From positions 6,324,001 through 6,388,000 of the forward strand of contig CP085827.1 in the NCBI GenBank assembly GCA_020809705.1: DNA of 64,000 bases, read 5' to 3'. Shown one piece after another: positions 34,417-45,209 of this stretch (its first letter is position 1; each line of letters starts with the position of its first letter). Below the pieces are notes generated by a model. The model made no database searches and was not told where the DNA came from. It was given only the letters and a program-made list of their open reading frames with translations. The DNA is from Calonectria ilicicola (taxonomy: Eukaryota; Ascomycota; Sordariomycetes; Hypocreales; Nectriaceae). The translations under genes and the position numbers were made by a program.

Positions 34417-35324
34417 ATGGCTTCCAAATCTTTCTACACCATCATTGCTGGCGTTGGCGCCGGAACAGGTAAGGAATCCAACACCCCCCCCCGCTGAGAT
34501 GCCCCGCTCATCTCGCTACGCTAGGTCGGGCCGTCGCTCTCAAGTTTGCAAAGACGTACCCAGTTGTCTTGCTCGCACGTCGTCCTGAGAGCTACACGGA
34601 CATTGTAACTGAGATTCAGGGCACTGGAGGCCAGGCTATTGGCATTTCCGCCGATGTAACCGACCCAAAGTCAATGGAATCCGTCTTTGACAGCATCAAC
34701 AAGCAATTGCCTGGTAGTAACCTTGCCGCTGCCATCTTCAATGTCAACACTGGTTTTATGAGGAAGCCCTTCCTTGAGCTCACCCGATCCGAATTTGAAA
34801 CGGGTCTAAGCGGTGCAACGTAGATATGCACGAACTTGGAAAAGACGAATCGCAGCTAACGTGACGACAGCACCGCATTTTATGAATTTGCCCAAAAGAC
34901 ATTGCCGCTACTGTTGAAGTCCGTCCCAGACTCCCCGCATCCCCCTTCCCTCATTATCACAGGCGCTACCGCATCCATCAAATCGTCGGCGCAATTTGGA
35001 TCATTCGCCGCAGGGAAATTCGCACTGCGAGCTCTTGGCCAGTCGCTTGCTCGAGAATTTGGCCCACAGGGAGTTCACGTGGCGCACGCCATCATTGACG
35101 GGCTGATTGACACCCCTGCCACCAAGGGGTTTGCTGCAAATAAAGGGGCCGAGGACGGCAAGATCAAGCCAGAAGCAGTAAGTATTATTCATCGGGTATG
35201 CTTAGTTTTGGTATTGACCAGATCCTACCTACAGATTGCCGAAAGCTATTGGCACTTGCACACTCAGCATCGCTCTGCTTTCACACAGGAAATTGACCTC
35301 AGGCCATATGTTGAAAACTTTTAA
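34417..35324 (+). CDS. atypical short-chain dehydrogenase lacking the catalytic Tyr
   Basis: Four exons (34417-34468, 34525-34819, 34871-35177, 35235-35324) giving 247 residues. The cofactor loop is AGVGAGTGRAVALKFA, with LLARRPE at the end of beta-2 suggesting NADP(H). Where classical SDRs have YxxxK, this protein has FGSFAAGKFALRALGQSL: the Lys is kept and the Tyr is Phe. LIITGATAS supplies a Thr/Ser in the place of the catalytic Ser, and HVAHAIIDGLIDTP replaces the usual NxxxPG. The C-terminus has the unusual IAESYWHLHTQ followed by EIDLRPYVENF. This set of changes is shared with a subgroup of bacterial and fungal SDR proteins of unknown activity, so this is probably a family feature rather than damage. 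Confidence 0.82.
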
Positions 35325-35764
35325 GCTTAAAATTGCTCCATCAAATGAATAAAATTGCTCATAATATTTTTAATTCAAATTTTCAAACGCATTGATACGT
35401 GAAATGGGGAGGTAGCCCCTAGCCGCTACACCAAAAGGTCTAACTATGCCTCGGTTAGGAGTAACACAGGATATTTGGGTCTATATAGCAGCGATCTGCA
35501 TCACGCATGTGTAATCAAAGTAAAGACAAGCGCTTGATGACTGCTATTTTAAAAGCCAAGTGCCAAAGCAGTGTGAGTGAAACTCAGCTACTAGCGATCC
35601 AATTCGCTGATAGGTCATTTAATCAGAGTTGTGCCGTTTATAAGAGGAATTCTTGCGTCATTCAATTCTGTCTAAAGTATATACTTTTGGCTCTCTATGT
35701 ACAAAGAAACGCATATAAATAAACAATCTAATATATTCCCCGCCAAGACTTCATGTGCAGCCAT
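35325..35764. other. convergent 3' region
   Basis: AT-rich spacer with no recognised gene or repeat. Confidence 0.6.
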
Positions 35765-36846
35765 TTAGAGTCTCTGACCGGCAGTGCCAGGAATGGTTCC
35801 GGCGACATTTCCAGAGCCCAGAGTAGAGACAGTGTAAGGAAGCGAGGCAGAGGTGAGGGTACCGAGGGGAGCGGAGTTGACGGCGCCACCAAAGCTAACA
35901 TCCTCAGTAACGGCAAAGCCAGTCTCATCGGAATCGGCAAAGAAGATGGCCTTGTCGGCGCCGTTGGCGAATGCAGAGCTCTGAACAAGAACTTGAGCGC
36001 CCATTCGAGTGTTGACGCCAGTGTCAATGATTCCGTCCCAGTAGTTGTTGACGAGGTGAACGGTGGCAAATCGAATGAGGGGCTGGCGGCTGTTGACGTT
36101 CTTCCAATAGTTGTTGGCGTAGGTAATGTGAAGCTTTCCGGTGTCCTCGGCGCCATTGTTATCGGAGTGGCCAATCAGCGAACCCTTCCACTATGAGATT
36201 GATAGTTAGCATTAGTTTCTTCCAAATTGTGCAATGTACATACGTGATCGTGGAAGAAGGTGTTGGAGACAGTGACCCAGTCAGCACCGTGGGAGATGTC
36301 AAGGAGACCATCAAGGTCATCCTTGCCGGCGCTCAAATCGCCAGAAAGGTCGCAGTGGTCAACCCAGACATTGGTGGATTCATCGATTCCGATAGCGTCG
36401 CCATTAGCGGCAAGGACATTGGAAATCTTCAGGTTACGGAGAATAACGTTGCTCTGGCGGCGGACATAGATACCAACACCAGTGAGAGCTATGGAGAATT
36501 AGAAATCAGCCGAATAATTACATGATAGTCGCAGTCAATACTTACAGCTTCCAGAAGCACCAATAATTGTCTTGTCAGAAGTAGGGCGAATGTTGGTGTT
36601 GCCAGTGAGTTGGCCCGAGACAATGATAGTGAGGGGCCCGGTGCGGGTGGCAGCCGACGAAAGGGCGCTGACTGAGGAGACGGTGACAGTCTCACCACCA
36701 GCACCACCTGTGGTACCCCCGTTCTGTGTGCAGTATCCCACGGAGCAAGCTTCGTTGGCCTGGCGCTTGAGAAGAGCGTCTGACTCGATGGGAGAGCCAG
36801 CGGCCAACGAGGCCATAAGGGTCATGTAGACGGCAGAAAACTTCAT
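35765..36846 (-). CDS. secreted pectate lyase, polysaccharide lyase family 1
   Basis: Cleaves polygalacturonate by beta-elimination with Ca2+, outside the cell. Exons 36846-36546, 36488-36244 and 36190-35765 give 323 residues. A signal peptide (MKFSAVYMTLMASLAAG) and a short propeptide ending in the dibasic LLKR precede the mature protein. The parallel beta-helix core shows IIVSGQLTG, TIIGASGS, NVILRNLKISNV, the Ca-binding and catalytic region STNVWVDHCDLSGDLSAGKD, DGLLDISHGADWVTVSNTFF, HDHWKGSLIGHSDNN and ANNYWKNVNSRQPLIRFATV (catalytic Arg in RQPLIR). The length matches fungal PL1 enzymes. It points to plant material as a food source or host. Confidence 0.92.
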
Positions 36847-39119
36847 GTTGACGAGATGGTTATCGTGAATTATCGAGGTAAGGTGGAGTGTCTGAGAAGG
36901 CAAAGAAGAAATTGAAGCAAGGGTGTAGAGCAGAGAAGATGACTGTTGGAGATGCAATGAATAACTTGATGGAATCGAGGATACTACCTTTTATACATTT
37001 CGAAAGCTGCAAGACCATTTTGAAAAACGAGTGCATTCGTCATCTTTCGATGCAAATGCTCATGATGCCTGTGCCGAGAGCTGTCATGTCTTGGCAAGCT
37101 GAGCCACTATACTCCGTGCCTGTTACCCAATTAGGAAATGTGTCGTTCGGGAGTTGTAGTTCCTCGATCTGGTTGTGCAACGTTGTAGTCTCCACTACTC
37201 AAATTGAAGCTTATATCAGGTGTGTGACCAGAGCCTTGATTGCCAATGAGTCGCAGTCTAGTCCTGATTGGTGGTGTAGGCCTGGGCAGGGCACGGTGGT
37301 TGGTGGAATTTTAGCACCATCCATCGCCAAGACGACACAACGGGTTTGATGTATGGATTAGGCCAAGTGTGGAGCTCGGTGCCAAGCATCACGGAGCCAA
37401 CCTCTCCAGAGAAGAATATAGAAAGGCCGTGTGTCGGTTTCGCAATATGTCCTGTCAAAAAGGCAGTGTATATTGCCAAGACTCTGGGCGCTTCCAGACC
37501 TCAGGTGCTTCTAGACTCTGGATGTTTGAGATCCGTCTCCTGCAATGTTGAACCCCTCCTCCCTTGACTAATTGGTCGTTCGTTTCACCTGGAGCAATTT
37601 AAGCTTAAGCACCGATCGTCCCGATCACCGTGACAGCCGCAGTCTGGATATTTTCCATCAATGGTGTGAATTGCCATGGACTTGTATTCCGGCGGTGCCG
37701 CTCTTTCGTAGCACGAACTGGTCTTCGGTTGACTAATTCATGCCCAGACACCCGATCACGCCGTGGTGGCAACAGCCGCCAAGACATGTCTAGTTTCGCA
37801 TAACGATAGGCGAAGCCGAGACATTCTAGTTAGCACATAGCTTCAAGCGTATTAAGACGAAAAGAGGAGTTCTGATAGACTTCGCAATTAAGACACCTTG
37901 CTGAGTTGCCAAGATTCACAAACATGGTATTGAATGTGCCTTTGGACCGAGAGGTTTCCTTGGTATCCAAAAGGTTTCACCCTAAATTGGCCCAAGAGGA
38001 AGCATTAATTTTCTCTTGTCTAATTTCCGATCAATATTCTTGATTTCTAATGTTCTCATAAAATTTGTCGCCGATCCGTCGTTTGGATGTTCTATAGGGT
38101 AGCGGAATCTGGATAGGTATACACAACTTTACACGACATAATGCAGCTCCGTAACCTTGCACTACATACAATATGCGGAGGATAAACAATAAAAATGGAA
38201 AATATCGATTAATATCTCTAATATAATGATTAATGAAACGGGGTGGAATCGAGCATAGCGTAGAACAGCACAACTAGGTGACGAACTTGGACTTTGTAAA
38301 TTACTCCCTGAGCTGCCTTGAATAGTGTGGCTGTTTTTGCAAGATTAAAAGTGGTGCGCTGCAAGGTAGACGGCTCAGCCACTCTTATCCCTTATCTGTT
38401 ATCTGTTATTTTAGACGATACGTATCAAGCCCTTGACCCTGTAAATTTAGCATCTAAAAGGTGGTCAGCTACAGCGCAGTCCGGTTCTTGACAGCATTGA
38501 CGTCCCACAAATCACTACCTACTGTGGCCGTCGCATACATTGCAGACCTTTTAAGCCATACTTTTGTTTTATAGACAATATAATATAGTAGTCTATGACG
38601 TCTAATGGTACAGAAAAAATGATTTTGAAGAAATGACTAACAGCTCTCTACTCAAACAGAGCGCCCGTTCAAAAAAACCCATGCCCCGCCAGCTGCCAAA
38701 ACCCCGAAGTGGGCAATATCCCGAGGTCCAATTTTGCAATATGACCCGCTCTATTAGCCTCTATGTCTTGTCCAAATATTTAACATGTGGCTTGGTTGTT
38801 ATGGTGCTGTATTGCGCTGGTGACAAACCCCTGGGGGCAGTAGTTGGTGCTCCCCAGCTGCTGCGTTGCTGGGCTTGCTATTTGCGACCGCTGAGAGCAG
38901 CGTGGTCTGTGCCGGCTGCTGGATTCAATTCGAACTAGCTGGCGTCGTCCCGGTGCGGGCCGTTGCATCACAAGCCACATGTGGCTCAGTGACACTTTAT
39001 GGAAAGTAGGCGCGAGGCGGCGGAAGGAGGTTGAGTTCGAGATCGAGATCGAGATCGACCAAGTCTAACCGACCGTTGATTAGAGTCATTGCCAAATCTA
39101 ACACGCGGTTGCATAATAG
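36847..39119. other. long intergenic region
   Basis: 2.3 kb without a recognised gene. It includes the pectate lyase promoter and, at 38384-38408, three closely spaced TTATC (GATA) elements of the kind bound by AreA-type factors. The short open frames lack protein-like composition. Confidence 0.5.
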
Positions 39120-39248
39120 CTACCAACCATTTTCAGGTACTGATTTGCGCGCGCATTGCTTCATAAGAGGGATGAAAAGAACTACGGCCTGGGGAAGTGC
39201 CACCAACACACCGATGATTGTGATAATCGCCTCGGTTGAGAGAGCCAT
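39120..39248 (-). CDS. 42-residue single-pass membrane peptide
   Basis: ATG at 39248 in strong context (cgccATGG). Sequence begins MALSTEAIITIIGVLVALPQ, a hydrophobic segment of about 24 residues, followed by a short basic tail with CARKSVPENGW. The STEAII..GVLVALP pattern resembles a recurrent small peptide found near the starts of fungal loci, whose role is unknown. Small size makes chance possible, but the start context and the helix-plus-basic-tail design support it. Confidence 0.45.
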   Translation of the reverse strand: MALSTEAIITIIGVLVALPQAVVLFIPLMKQCARKSVPENGW

Positions 39249-40128
39249 GGCGATGTTTATCGTCGAATAAAAGACGTGTTTAGTCGGTGTATTGGCTTGG
39301 CCTAGCAGAATAGCTAGACTTGCGTCCAGGTAAAAACGGAGGGAAAAGAGAGTTGTTGGACAAGCATCAAAAGCGTCAGTAAACGGCGGCTACTGTTTTA
39401 TCGCCAAAGCGACATGGCAGTGCAAGCCCGACCATGCTGGGCGGCGTGTAAGATGGCATGTAATTGCGGTCCTGGAAAGGGAATTTAGAAGTGGCAAAAT
39501 TTTTATGGCAGGTTATTGGGGCATATGAAAGGGAATATCGAGAAGCCCGGGAGGTAGGTTGGTGCACGATTCACTAGTACGTACTCTGAAAGGGAATATC
39601 GAGAGTCTTGGCGGCGGAGCTGGTTTGAAATGCGACTATTCCGTAAACGATAGGGAATTTCGGATAGACATGATGATTGGCGATTGTCGCTTATATAATC
39701 TTGATAGGCTTGTCGATGACGGTGGCGTCAGGTCAGCAACGAATGCTATTGAGCGCCCATGACGGGTTACTGGATAGGAAAGGGATCGAGAGCACCGAGC
39801 TGATTGATGCAGCAACGCGGGCACCCTAACTAATTCACCAGCTGAAGCTAATTTCCTAAAGTCGAGTTCAAATCCACGTCCCCAACACACTTGAAGTTAA
39901 TTCAGATTCATGACTTGTGAAATCTCACGTTTTCTATTACTTGGTCAAACTTGCATCTAATGAGGTGAATACTCGCTTGTATTAAGAAGGAAGGTGTCAC
40001 TATTCTATCCCAGACCTGTCCGTAAACGCCTATTCCATCTATCGCTTTTGAAATGCAGAAATGATGCTTGTCGCTGTTATTACATATGATGTAGGGGAGA
40101 TTCAAAGGATTCGTAAAAATGATGCTGC
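39249..40128. other. intergenic spacer with short direct repeats
   Basis: No gene recognised. It contains an exact 18-base direct repeat (listed separately) and additional AAGGGAAT-containing fragments. Confidence 0.5.
39526..39604 (+). repeat. 18-base direct repeat pair
   Basis: TGAAAGGGAATATCGAGA occurs exactly at 39526-39543 and 39587-39604, 61 bases apart. Related GGAAAGGGAAT fragments lie just upstream and near 39655 and 39776. Could be tandem-repeat remnants or binding sites. Confidence 0.7.
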
Positions 40129-41931
40129 TTAAGCCTGCTCCTGGCCTTGGGCGGGCTTCTTCTTCTTTCGAATGTCAACCCAGCCCATACCCCAGGCGGT
40201 CAACCAGCCTACCACACCTACGGCGGCAGCTAGATAGAAGGTACGGTCCACGCTGGTCGCATATGCCCTCAACACACCAGGAAGTTCAGATTCGCTGATG
40301 ACAGTTCGGAATTCGGTGGCGCCTGCTGCGATGACGGCTGTGGCATCCGCACCTGGGGCTTCCACGCCAATTCTAGATCGCAGGCTTTCCTCGAAGATGG
40401 TGTTGGAGACGGTCAGGGCGATGGATGAGCCGAGAGATTGGGTGAACATGAGGAGTGACATGGCGGTGGAAATCTCCCTAGGCTTCAAAACAGCTTGCAT
40501 GCAAAGAATGGGCTGAGGGGGACAAATTAGCATGAGGTTATTCTGGATGGGATACTGGGAATTACTTACCATCTGCATACCGAGACCTCGTCCGAAACCA
40601 CCAATAACCTGGAATCCGACCCACTCGCCAACGGAGGATGTGGGGGTGAGGAGACTCAAGAGACCGGCGGAAATAGAGACAAAAATGCCAGAAATCAATG
40701 AAAAGACGATAGGATATCCCATCTTTTGGACCAAAAATCCGCTTGAAATAGCCATGACAAGCTGGGATAGAATACTGGGGAGCATATCAACACCACTCTT
40801 GAACGGCGTCTCATCCCTGATAGCCTGGAAGTAGATTGGGAGAAAGTAGTTCTGGATAAACAGGGTGGTCATGACGAAGCATTGGGTGAGCGAGCTGCTC
40901 CAGACGGGTGTCTTCTTGGCCATAGAGATGGGGATCAGGGCTGCATCGCCGCGCTTGTAGTTCCACACCATCCAGATGATGAGGGTGGCACCAAAGCCAC
41001 AGAACAAGCCAATGATGGTTGCCGAGTTCCATGGGTACTTGGTGTTACCCCACTCAAGAGCAAGGAGGAGCATAACTGCGGCAGGGGCAAACAGAGCGAA
41101 ACCCAGAAGATCTAGCTCCTTGTGCAAGTTGGGAATGACGGACCAGGGGTTGGGCTTCTCGATCTGGTCGGGGATGTGGACGAAGAACATGAACAGAGCA
41201 ACGACGCCACCGATTGGCAGGTTGATGTAGAAACACCATCGCCACGTGGTATACTGGGTGAAGGCACCACCAATGATGGGACCGAACACGACACCGAGCT
41301 GTCCAATAGCCATTAGCATTCCAGTCAGAGATGCGCGCCTCTCCAAAGGTGCCGAGCTAGCAATAATAGTAAGACCACCGTTCATGAGACCAGAACTTCC
41401 CATGCCTGCCACAGCACGGCCAACAATAAAGACGGTGGAAGAGTTTGCAACACCGCAGATGAGTGATCCAACCTCAAAAAGGAAGAAGAAAGCGAGGAAG
41501 CACCACTTTGAGCTGAACTTGGTATAGATTTTGCCGGTAAGAGGTTGAAGAGTTGCGCTGGCCAATAAGTAGGCGCTGCCATACCAACCAACATCAGTAA
41601 GAGAGTGAAAATCGTTGGTAATGTACGGAATGGCAGTGGTGACGATGGATGTGTCGAGGAGCATCAGAAAGACCACCATTGTGACGCTTGCGGTGACGAG
41701 GTATAATGGTGCACCAGAGATGTATTCGATCCTGGATGCGCTTGTCTCTACTCGTGCCACAGGGGTCTGGGTCTCATCGCCCTCGCCTGATTCTTGCTTT
41801 TCCGAACTCATTCTGGAGTTGCCTTGGACAGTTGATGAGCTGGATGATTGAGACCTTTCTGATTCGTTTCCATCTTGGATTGACGAGGCAGGCCGGATAT
41901 TTGGGTTGGATTCTTTGGAACCGAGCTCCAT
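40129..41931 (-). CDS. MFS multidrug exporter, DHA2 family (14 membrane segments)
   Basis: Proton-coupled efflux carrier of the plasma or vacuolar membrane. Coding sequence runs from ATG 41931 to 40129 with one 57-base intron (40569-40513) that is a multiple of three and so leaves the frame open if missed; 581 residues result. An N-terminal hydrophilic Ser-rich tail of about 70 residues precedes segment 1. DHA2 motifs: LDTSIVTTAIPYI (motif D1), LTDVGWYGSAYLL, GRAVAGMGSSGLMNGGL (motif A/B region), GPIIGGAFTQYTTWRWCFYI (motif C and the conserved TWRWCF), and DMLPSILSQ. The basic C-terminus RKKKKPAQGQ is cytosolic. Divergent from a Zn2Cys6 regulator, an arrangement common for regulated efflux pumps. 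Substrate unknown. Confidence 0.9.
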   Translation of the reverse strand: MELGSKESNPNIRPASSIQDGNESERSQSSSSSTVQGNSRMSSEKQESGEGDETQTPVARVETSASRIEYISGAPLYLVTASVTMVVFLMLLDTSIVTTAIPYITNDFHSLTDVGWYGSAYLLASATLQPLTGKIYTKFSSKWCFLAFFFLFEVGSLICGVANSSTVFIVGRAVAGMGSSGLMNGGLTIIASSAPLERRASLTGMLMAIGQLGVVFGPIIGGAFTQYTTWRWCFYINLPIGGVVALFMFFVHIPDQIEKPNPWSVIPNLHKELDLLGFALFAPAAVMLLLALEWGNTKYPWNSATIIGLFCGFGATLIIWMVWNYKRGDAALIPISMAKKTPVWSSSLTQCFVMTTLFIQNYFLPIYFQAIRDETPFKSGVDMLPSILSQLVMAISSGFLVQKMGYPIVFSLISGIFVSISAGLLSLLTPTSSVGEWVGFQVIGGFGRGLGMQMVSNSQYPIQNNLMLICPPQPILCMQAVLKPREISTAMSLLMFTQSLGSSIALTVSNTIFEESLRSRIGVEAPGADATAVIAAGATEFRTVISESELPGVLRAYATSVDRTFYLAAAVGVVGWLTAWGMGWVDIRKKKKPAQGQEQA

Positions 41932-42233
41932 TGTGAGTGTGGCCAAGGGGCGCTGGTGTGAGATTCCTATTGGTTTGTTGGTTTGGCCCGTGTTATAGGT
42001 GAAACAAACAGGCTGAGTTGCCGGGGAGTAATTGGATGCGAAACGGTCTTGAGGCTGAGAGTCAAGGCGTTGATCGGAGTTATTGTTGTAGATGTTGTCA
42101 CTGATGATCAAAACACAAAATCTGATATCGGGCGGGGAGTGGCAAGATTTAATATCACTTCATTCTACACAACAAATCTCGGTCTACGATGCGGGCCACA
42201 TGGCGTGCGCCGGACTTTTCGCTTGCCAAATTG

Positions 42234-42272
42234 CCGCCGGTGGTGCAAACTCGTTCAAGGGGAGACCGGCGG
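42234..42272. promoter_or_regulatory. CCGCCGGT / ACCGGCGG inverted repeat (candidate operator)
   Basis: CCGCCGGT at 42234-42241 and its exact reverse complement ACCGGCGG at 42265-42272, 23 bases apart, 303-341 bases upstream of the exporter start. Inverted CGG/CCG pairs are the usual sites of dimeric Zn2Cys6 proteins, one of which is encoded next door. Confidence 0.5.
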
Positions 42273-42355
42273 ATTTGGAGTGTTCCGAAAGCCCTTCCCG
42301 CCGCGAACTCCGTCAGGCTAGCCCTGTGAAGCGGATCGAATCAGGGCTTCGGTCC

Positions 42356-42368
42356 CGGATTGACACCG
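42356..42368. promoter_or_regulatory. CGG-N7-CCG site (candidate Zn2Cys6 binding site)
   Basis: CGG ATTGACA CCG, within the 5-base inverted arms CCCGG and CCGGG. It lies about 425 bases from the exporter start and 480 from the regulator start. A defined spacer between inverted triplets is typical of binuclear zinc cluster dimers. Confidence 0.45.
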
Positions 42369-42848
42369 GGGTGTCGTGGCCCAACCACGCGGCAGCGTTG
42401 GGCATTGGCTAGGGTTAAAGGCAGACCCGCGTGGTTAATAAGGGGGCCTCGATAATCTGATGGACGGCGTGGACACTAGGCCGCCTTGGGACAACAGTCT
42501 CAAAATCTGCGAAATCTGGAAGCGACCGAATGGCCCACGCGTCGGAACTCCGCTGCTTATACCCGTCGCGTTATTCTCGCTGCCTTGTCGACCGGGCTTG
42601 GTCGCCAATCCCGCCGAATGACTCGCTGCAGTGTGACTCTAATCTGCTCTTTGATAGCACCGCTCGCGACTCGCGCTCTGGAGCCTCTCCCAACTCCGCT
42701 TCACCAGAAGTCCGCCCATGGCACCACGGTCTGTTCGTCGCTGAATCTTGATTTGAAAGCCGAGCCGCACTTGATCCGATCTAATCTACCCACCCGTGCG
42801 TGAACGTTTCGCTTTTGCGACGTCTCCCTTTATGCGCCCTCCCTGGAC

Positions 42849-45209
42849 ATGGACGTCGACGCAGATGTGCCTGCGGGTGCGACTCCCGCCGCCTACGGAA
42901 AAGCATGCTCTAATTGCGCCCGAGCTAAATGCCGGTGCATCTACCAGCCTGATGGACCGGATTGCGTGAGGTATGAACTCCGAACCCATCTCTGTTTTAG
43001 CCGCTGTCTCTTCATTTCGTGCCGTCTTTTCCCTCTTGTTCTTGTCTCTGTGAAGAGCACAGGAATGCACGGTATGCGAAAATAGTTTTCGTATTCCATT
43101 CCATAGGGCTGTCCGCAAAAGCTTGCCAAGATTTGCCATTGCAGTTGGTGTTTTGTCCATTCTCCACCCTCGGGTCTGTCACCGTCTGCAACATGTTACC
43201 CCTCAATCCCGCCGCCCGCCGTATTTTAGTGCCATTTTGATGGCGCATTTTCCTTGGCTTTTCCCCGTAGATCACAAAACAAACCTCGTTTATTCGGCAT
43301 ATCTCAGTTTTAACTTTATATTAGATGTCGGCGACTGAACAAGCAATGTCTCCCATCAGTCTCGGTGCGAAAGCGCACAGGCAGGCGTCTTTTGGCTTCC
43401 CGCACAGAGAAACTGGAGGAGAAGCTCGACGGTTTATTCACATTAATACAGAATCAGAAAATTGGCCAGCCAAATGAGAATCTTGGCTTGAGCAACAATA
43501 TTCCTAGTCCACCACAAATCACACCGCCGTCTGCCACCATCTCAGAAGGGTCTGTCATCCATCCAATCATTACACAAAATGCATCGTATTATACTCCCAG
43601 TTCAAACCCACCCACCTCTCATCAAACGCCTGCGGCTGAGCCTGACGCGACAAATACGTTTGACGCGTATCGAACCGAAGCTGAAGCCGATACGGATCTG
43701 CATGTTTTTCGCACACACATGCTCAACTTTTTCCCGTATGTCTATATTTCACCCGACACCACATCTGAGCAACTTCGAGAACAGCGTCCTGTCCTATGGC
43801 TAGCCATCATGTGCATTACATGCAAGAATTCAGCCGTGCAAGTGAAAATGGCCCGCGCTTTAAGAACACACGTCGCAATGAGGGTTGTGGTTGAGAACGA
43901 AATGAGCCTTGACCTTCTTCTTGGCTTAATCACCTTCGTCTCCTGGTAAGACTCTATCGTGACCTTTTTGTTTGCTTTAGCTGACAATTGGTGATTTTAC
44001 AGGTGTTACTATAACAAAAAAGAAAAGGGATTTCTGGCCACCATGACTGGACTTGTATCGTCTCTCGTCTTGGATCTAGGACTGAACCGTGGACCGACGG
44101 TTCCAAATTTAGTGACTTGCATTAAGCAATACCATGATAATTCCATGACCGGTTGTGGCCGTCCAACAAAACCGCGAACTATTGAAGACCGACGGACCTT
44201 GCTTGCGGCTTATTATGCGCTTTCACAGTTAATCTCTCATATATTTCTACTTCTATTGCGGCTGCTAACGGGAGTGACACAGGCCGTCAATGATGCCAAA
44301 GAAATCGGAAGGAATGAAATGGACCAGCCAGATGGACGATGCCGTTCGAGTCCTATCCGAGACGCCCGAGTACCCCGGTGACACATTACTTGTGGCTCTT
44401 GTTAAACTTCAATTACTTGTTGAAGAAATGAATGCAGAAACTTGGCAATCACAACAAAAGATACCGCCACCACTATATATTTCAGCACTACGATCACAAA
44501 TAGAGAGTATCAAGCAGGAAATCCCGCATGATATGCAAAATAATGGTGAGCCTAGGGCTTTATTATGATCGGTGTTGCATCAGAGGCTAATATCAGTCTA
44601 GCGGCCGTTGTCAGCACACTCTATTATCTTGATGTGGTCATTCACGAGAGCATGATTGATTGGAAAAGTTCCACGACGCCCAGCAAGCCCGATTTTTCCC
44701 GCTATGAATCCCTGCAAGCCATTCTAAGCGCAATCAGAGGTTGGTTTGACTTTCATTTCTCTACACCGTTCGAGTCGCGCATCGGGTCATCTTTCACAGT
44801 ATGGTGCCAATTTGCACACATCATTATATCGCTTTACCGAATCACTACATTGGGTGATCCAGCTTTGGACCGCAATGCTATCCGAAATAGTATTGATGTA
44901 ATCTCGATATGTGAAACGATGGCCACCTCTTTTGAGAGCGTAATCGCAATTTACAATTTCCAAAGTGGAGGGAATGGGGAGCGTGATGAGCACATCTTTT
45001 CCAAGTTTTGTCGCATAGTGCGGTCACTGAGAGAAAAGTGGATTTCCGAGATTGATGTCCAAGGAGACCATCAGTCTCGCGCCGAATCCGAAGACAACGC
45101 TTGTTCAGACGAGTTCATTGATGGAATCCAATCTGGTCCATTAGCAGTGCCGTTGTATCCTGTCGACCAGTCGTGGTTCACCGATATATTCAACGTTAAT
45201 TGGGATTAG
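42849..45209 (+). CDS. Zn2Cys6 transcription factor next to the exporter
   Basis: Nuclear regulator. Exon 1 (42849-42970) encodes MDVDADVPAG..AAYGKACSNCARAKCRC and ends inside the zinc cluster; exon 2 starts at 43325 with RCRRLNKQC, completing CxxCx6C..CxxCx6C. The first intron is 354 bases, long for this genome. Exon 2 then has VRKRTGRR and a coiled-coil-like REKLEEKLDGL dimerisation segment, followed by a Pro/Ser-rich linker and the fungal-specific middle domain. Exons continue at 44003-44227 and 44283-44545, and the last exon starts at 44584 or 44602 (the intron is 38 or 57 bases; the longer is more normal) and ends at 45209 with YPVDQSWFTDIFNVNWD. Its position divergent from an MFS exporter suggests it controls that pump; not shown directly. 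Confidence 0.82.

Larger units (their letters stand above)
41932..42848. other. divergent promoter of exporter and Zn2Cys6 regulator
   Basis: About 0.9 kb of GC-rich non-coding DNA between the two starts. It carries several CGG/CCG triplets, including two inverted pairs listed separately. Confidence 0.65.

Noticed and set aside
40298..41527. Several plus-strand frames opposite the DHA2 exporter
   Set aside because: They are antisense shadows of a long membrane-protein coding region.
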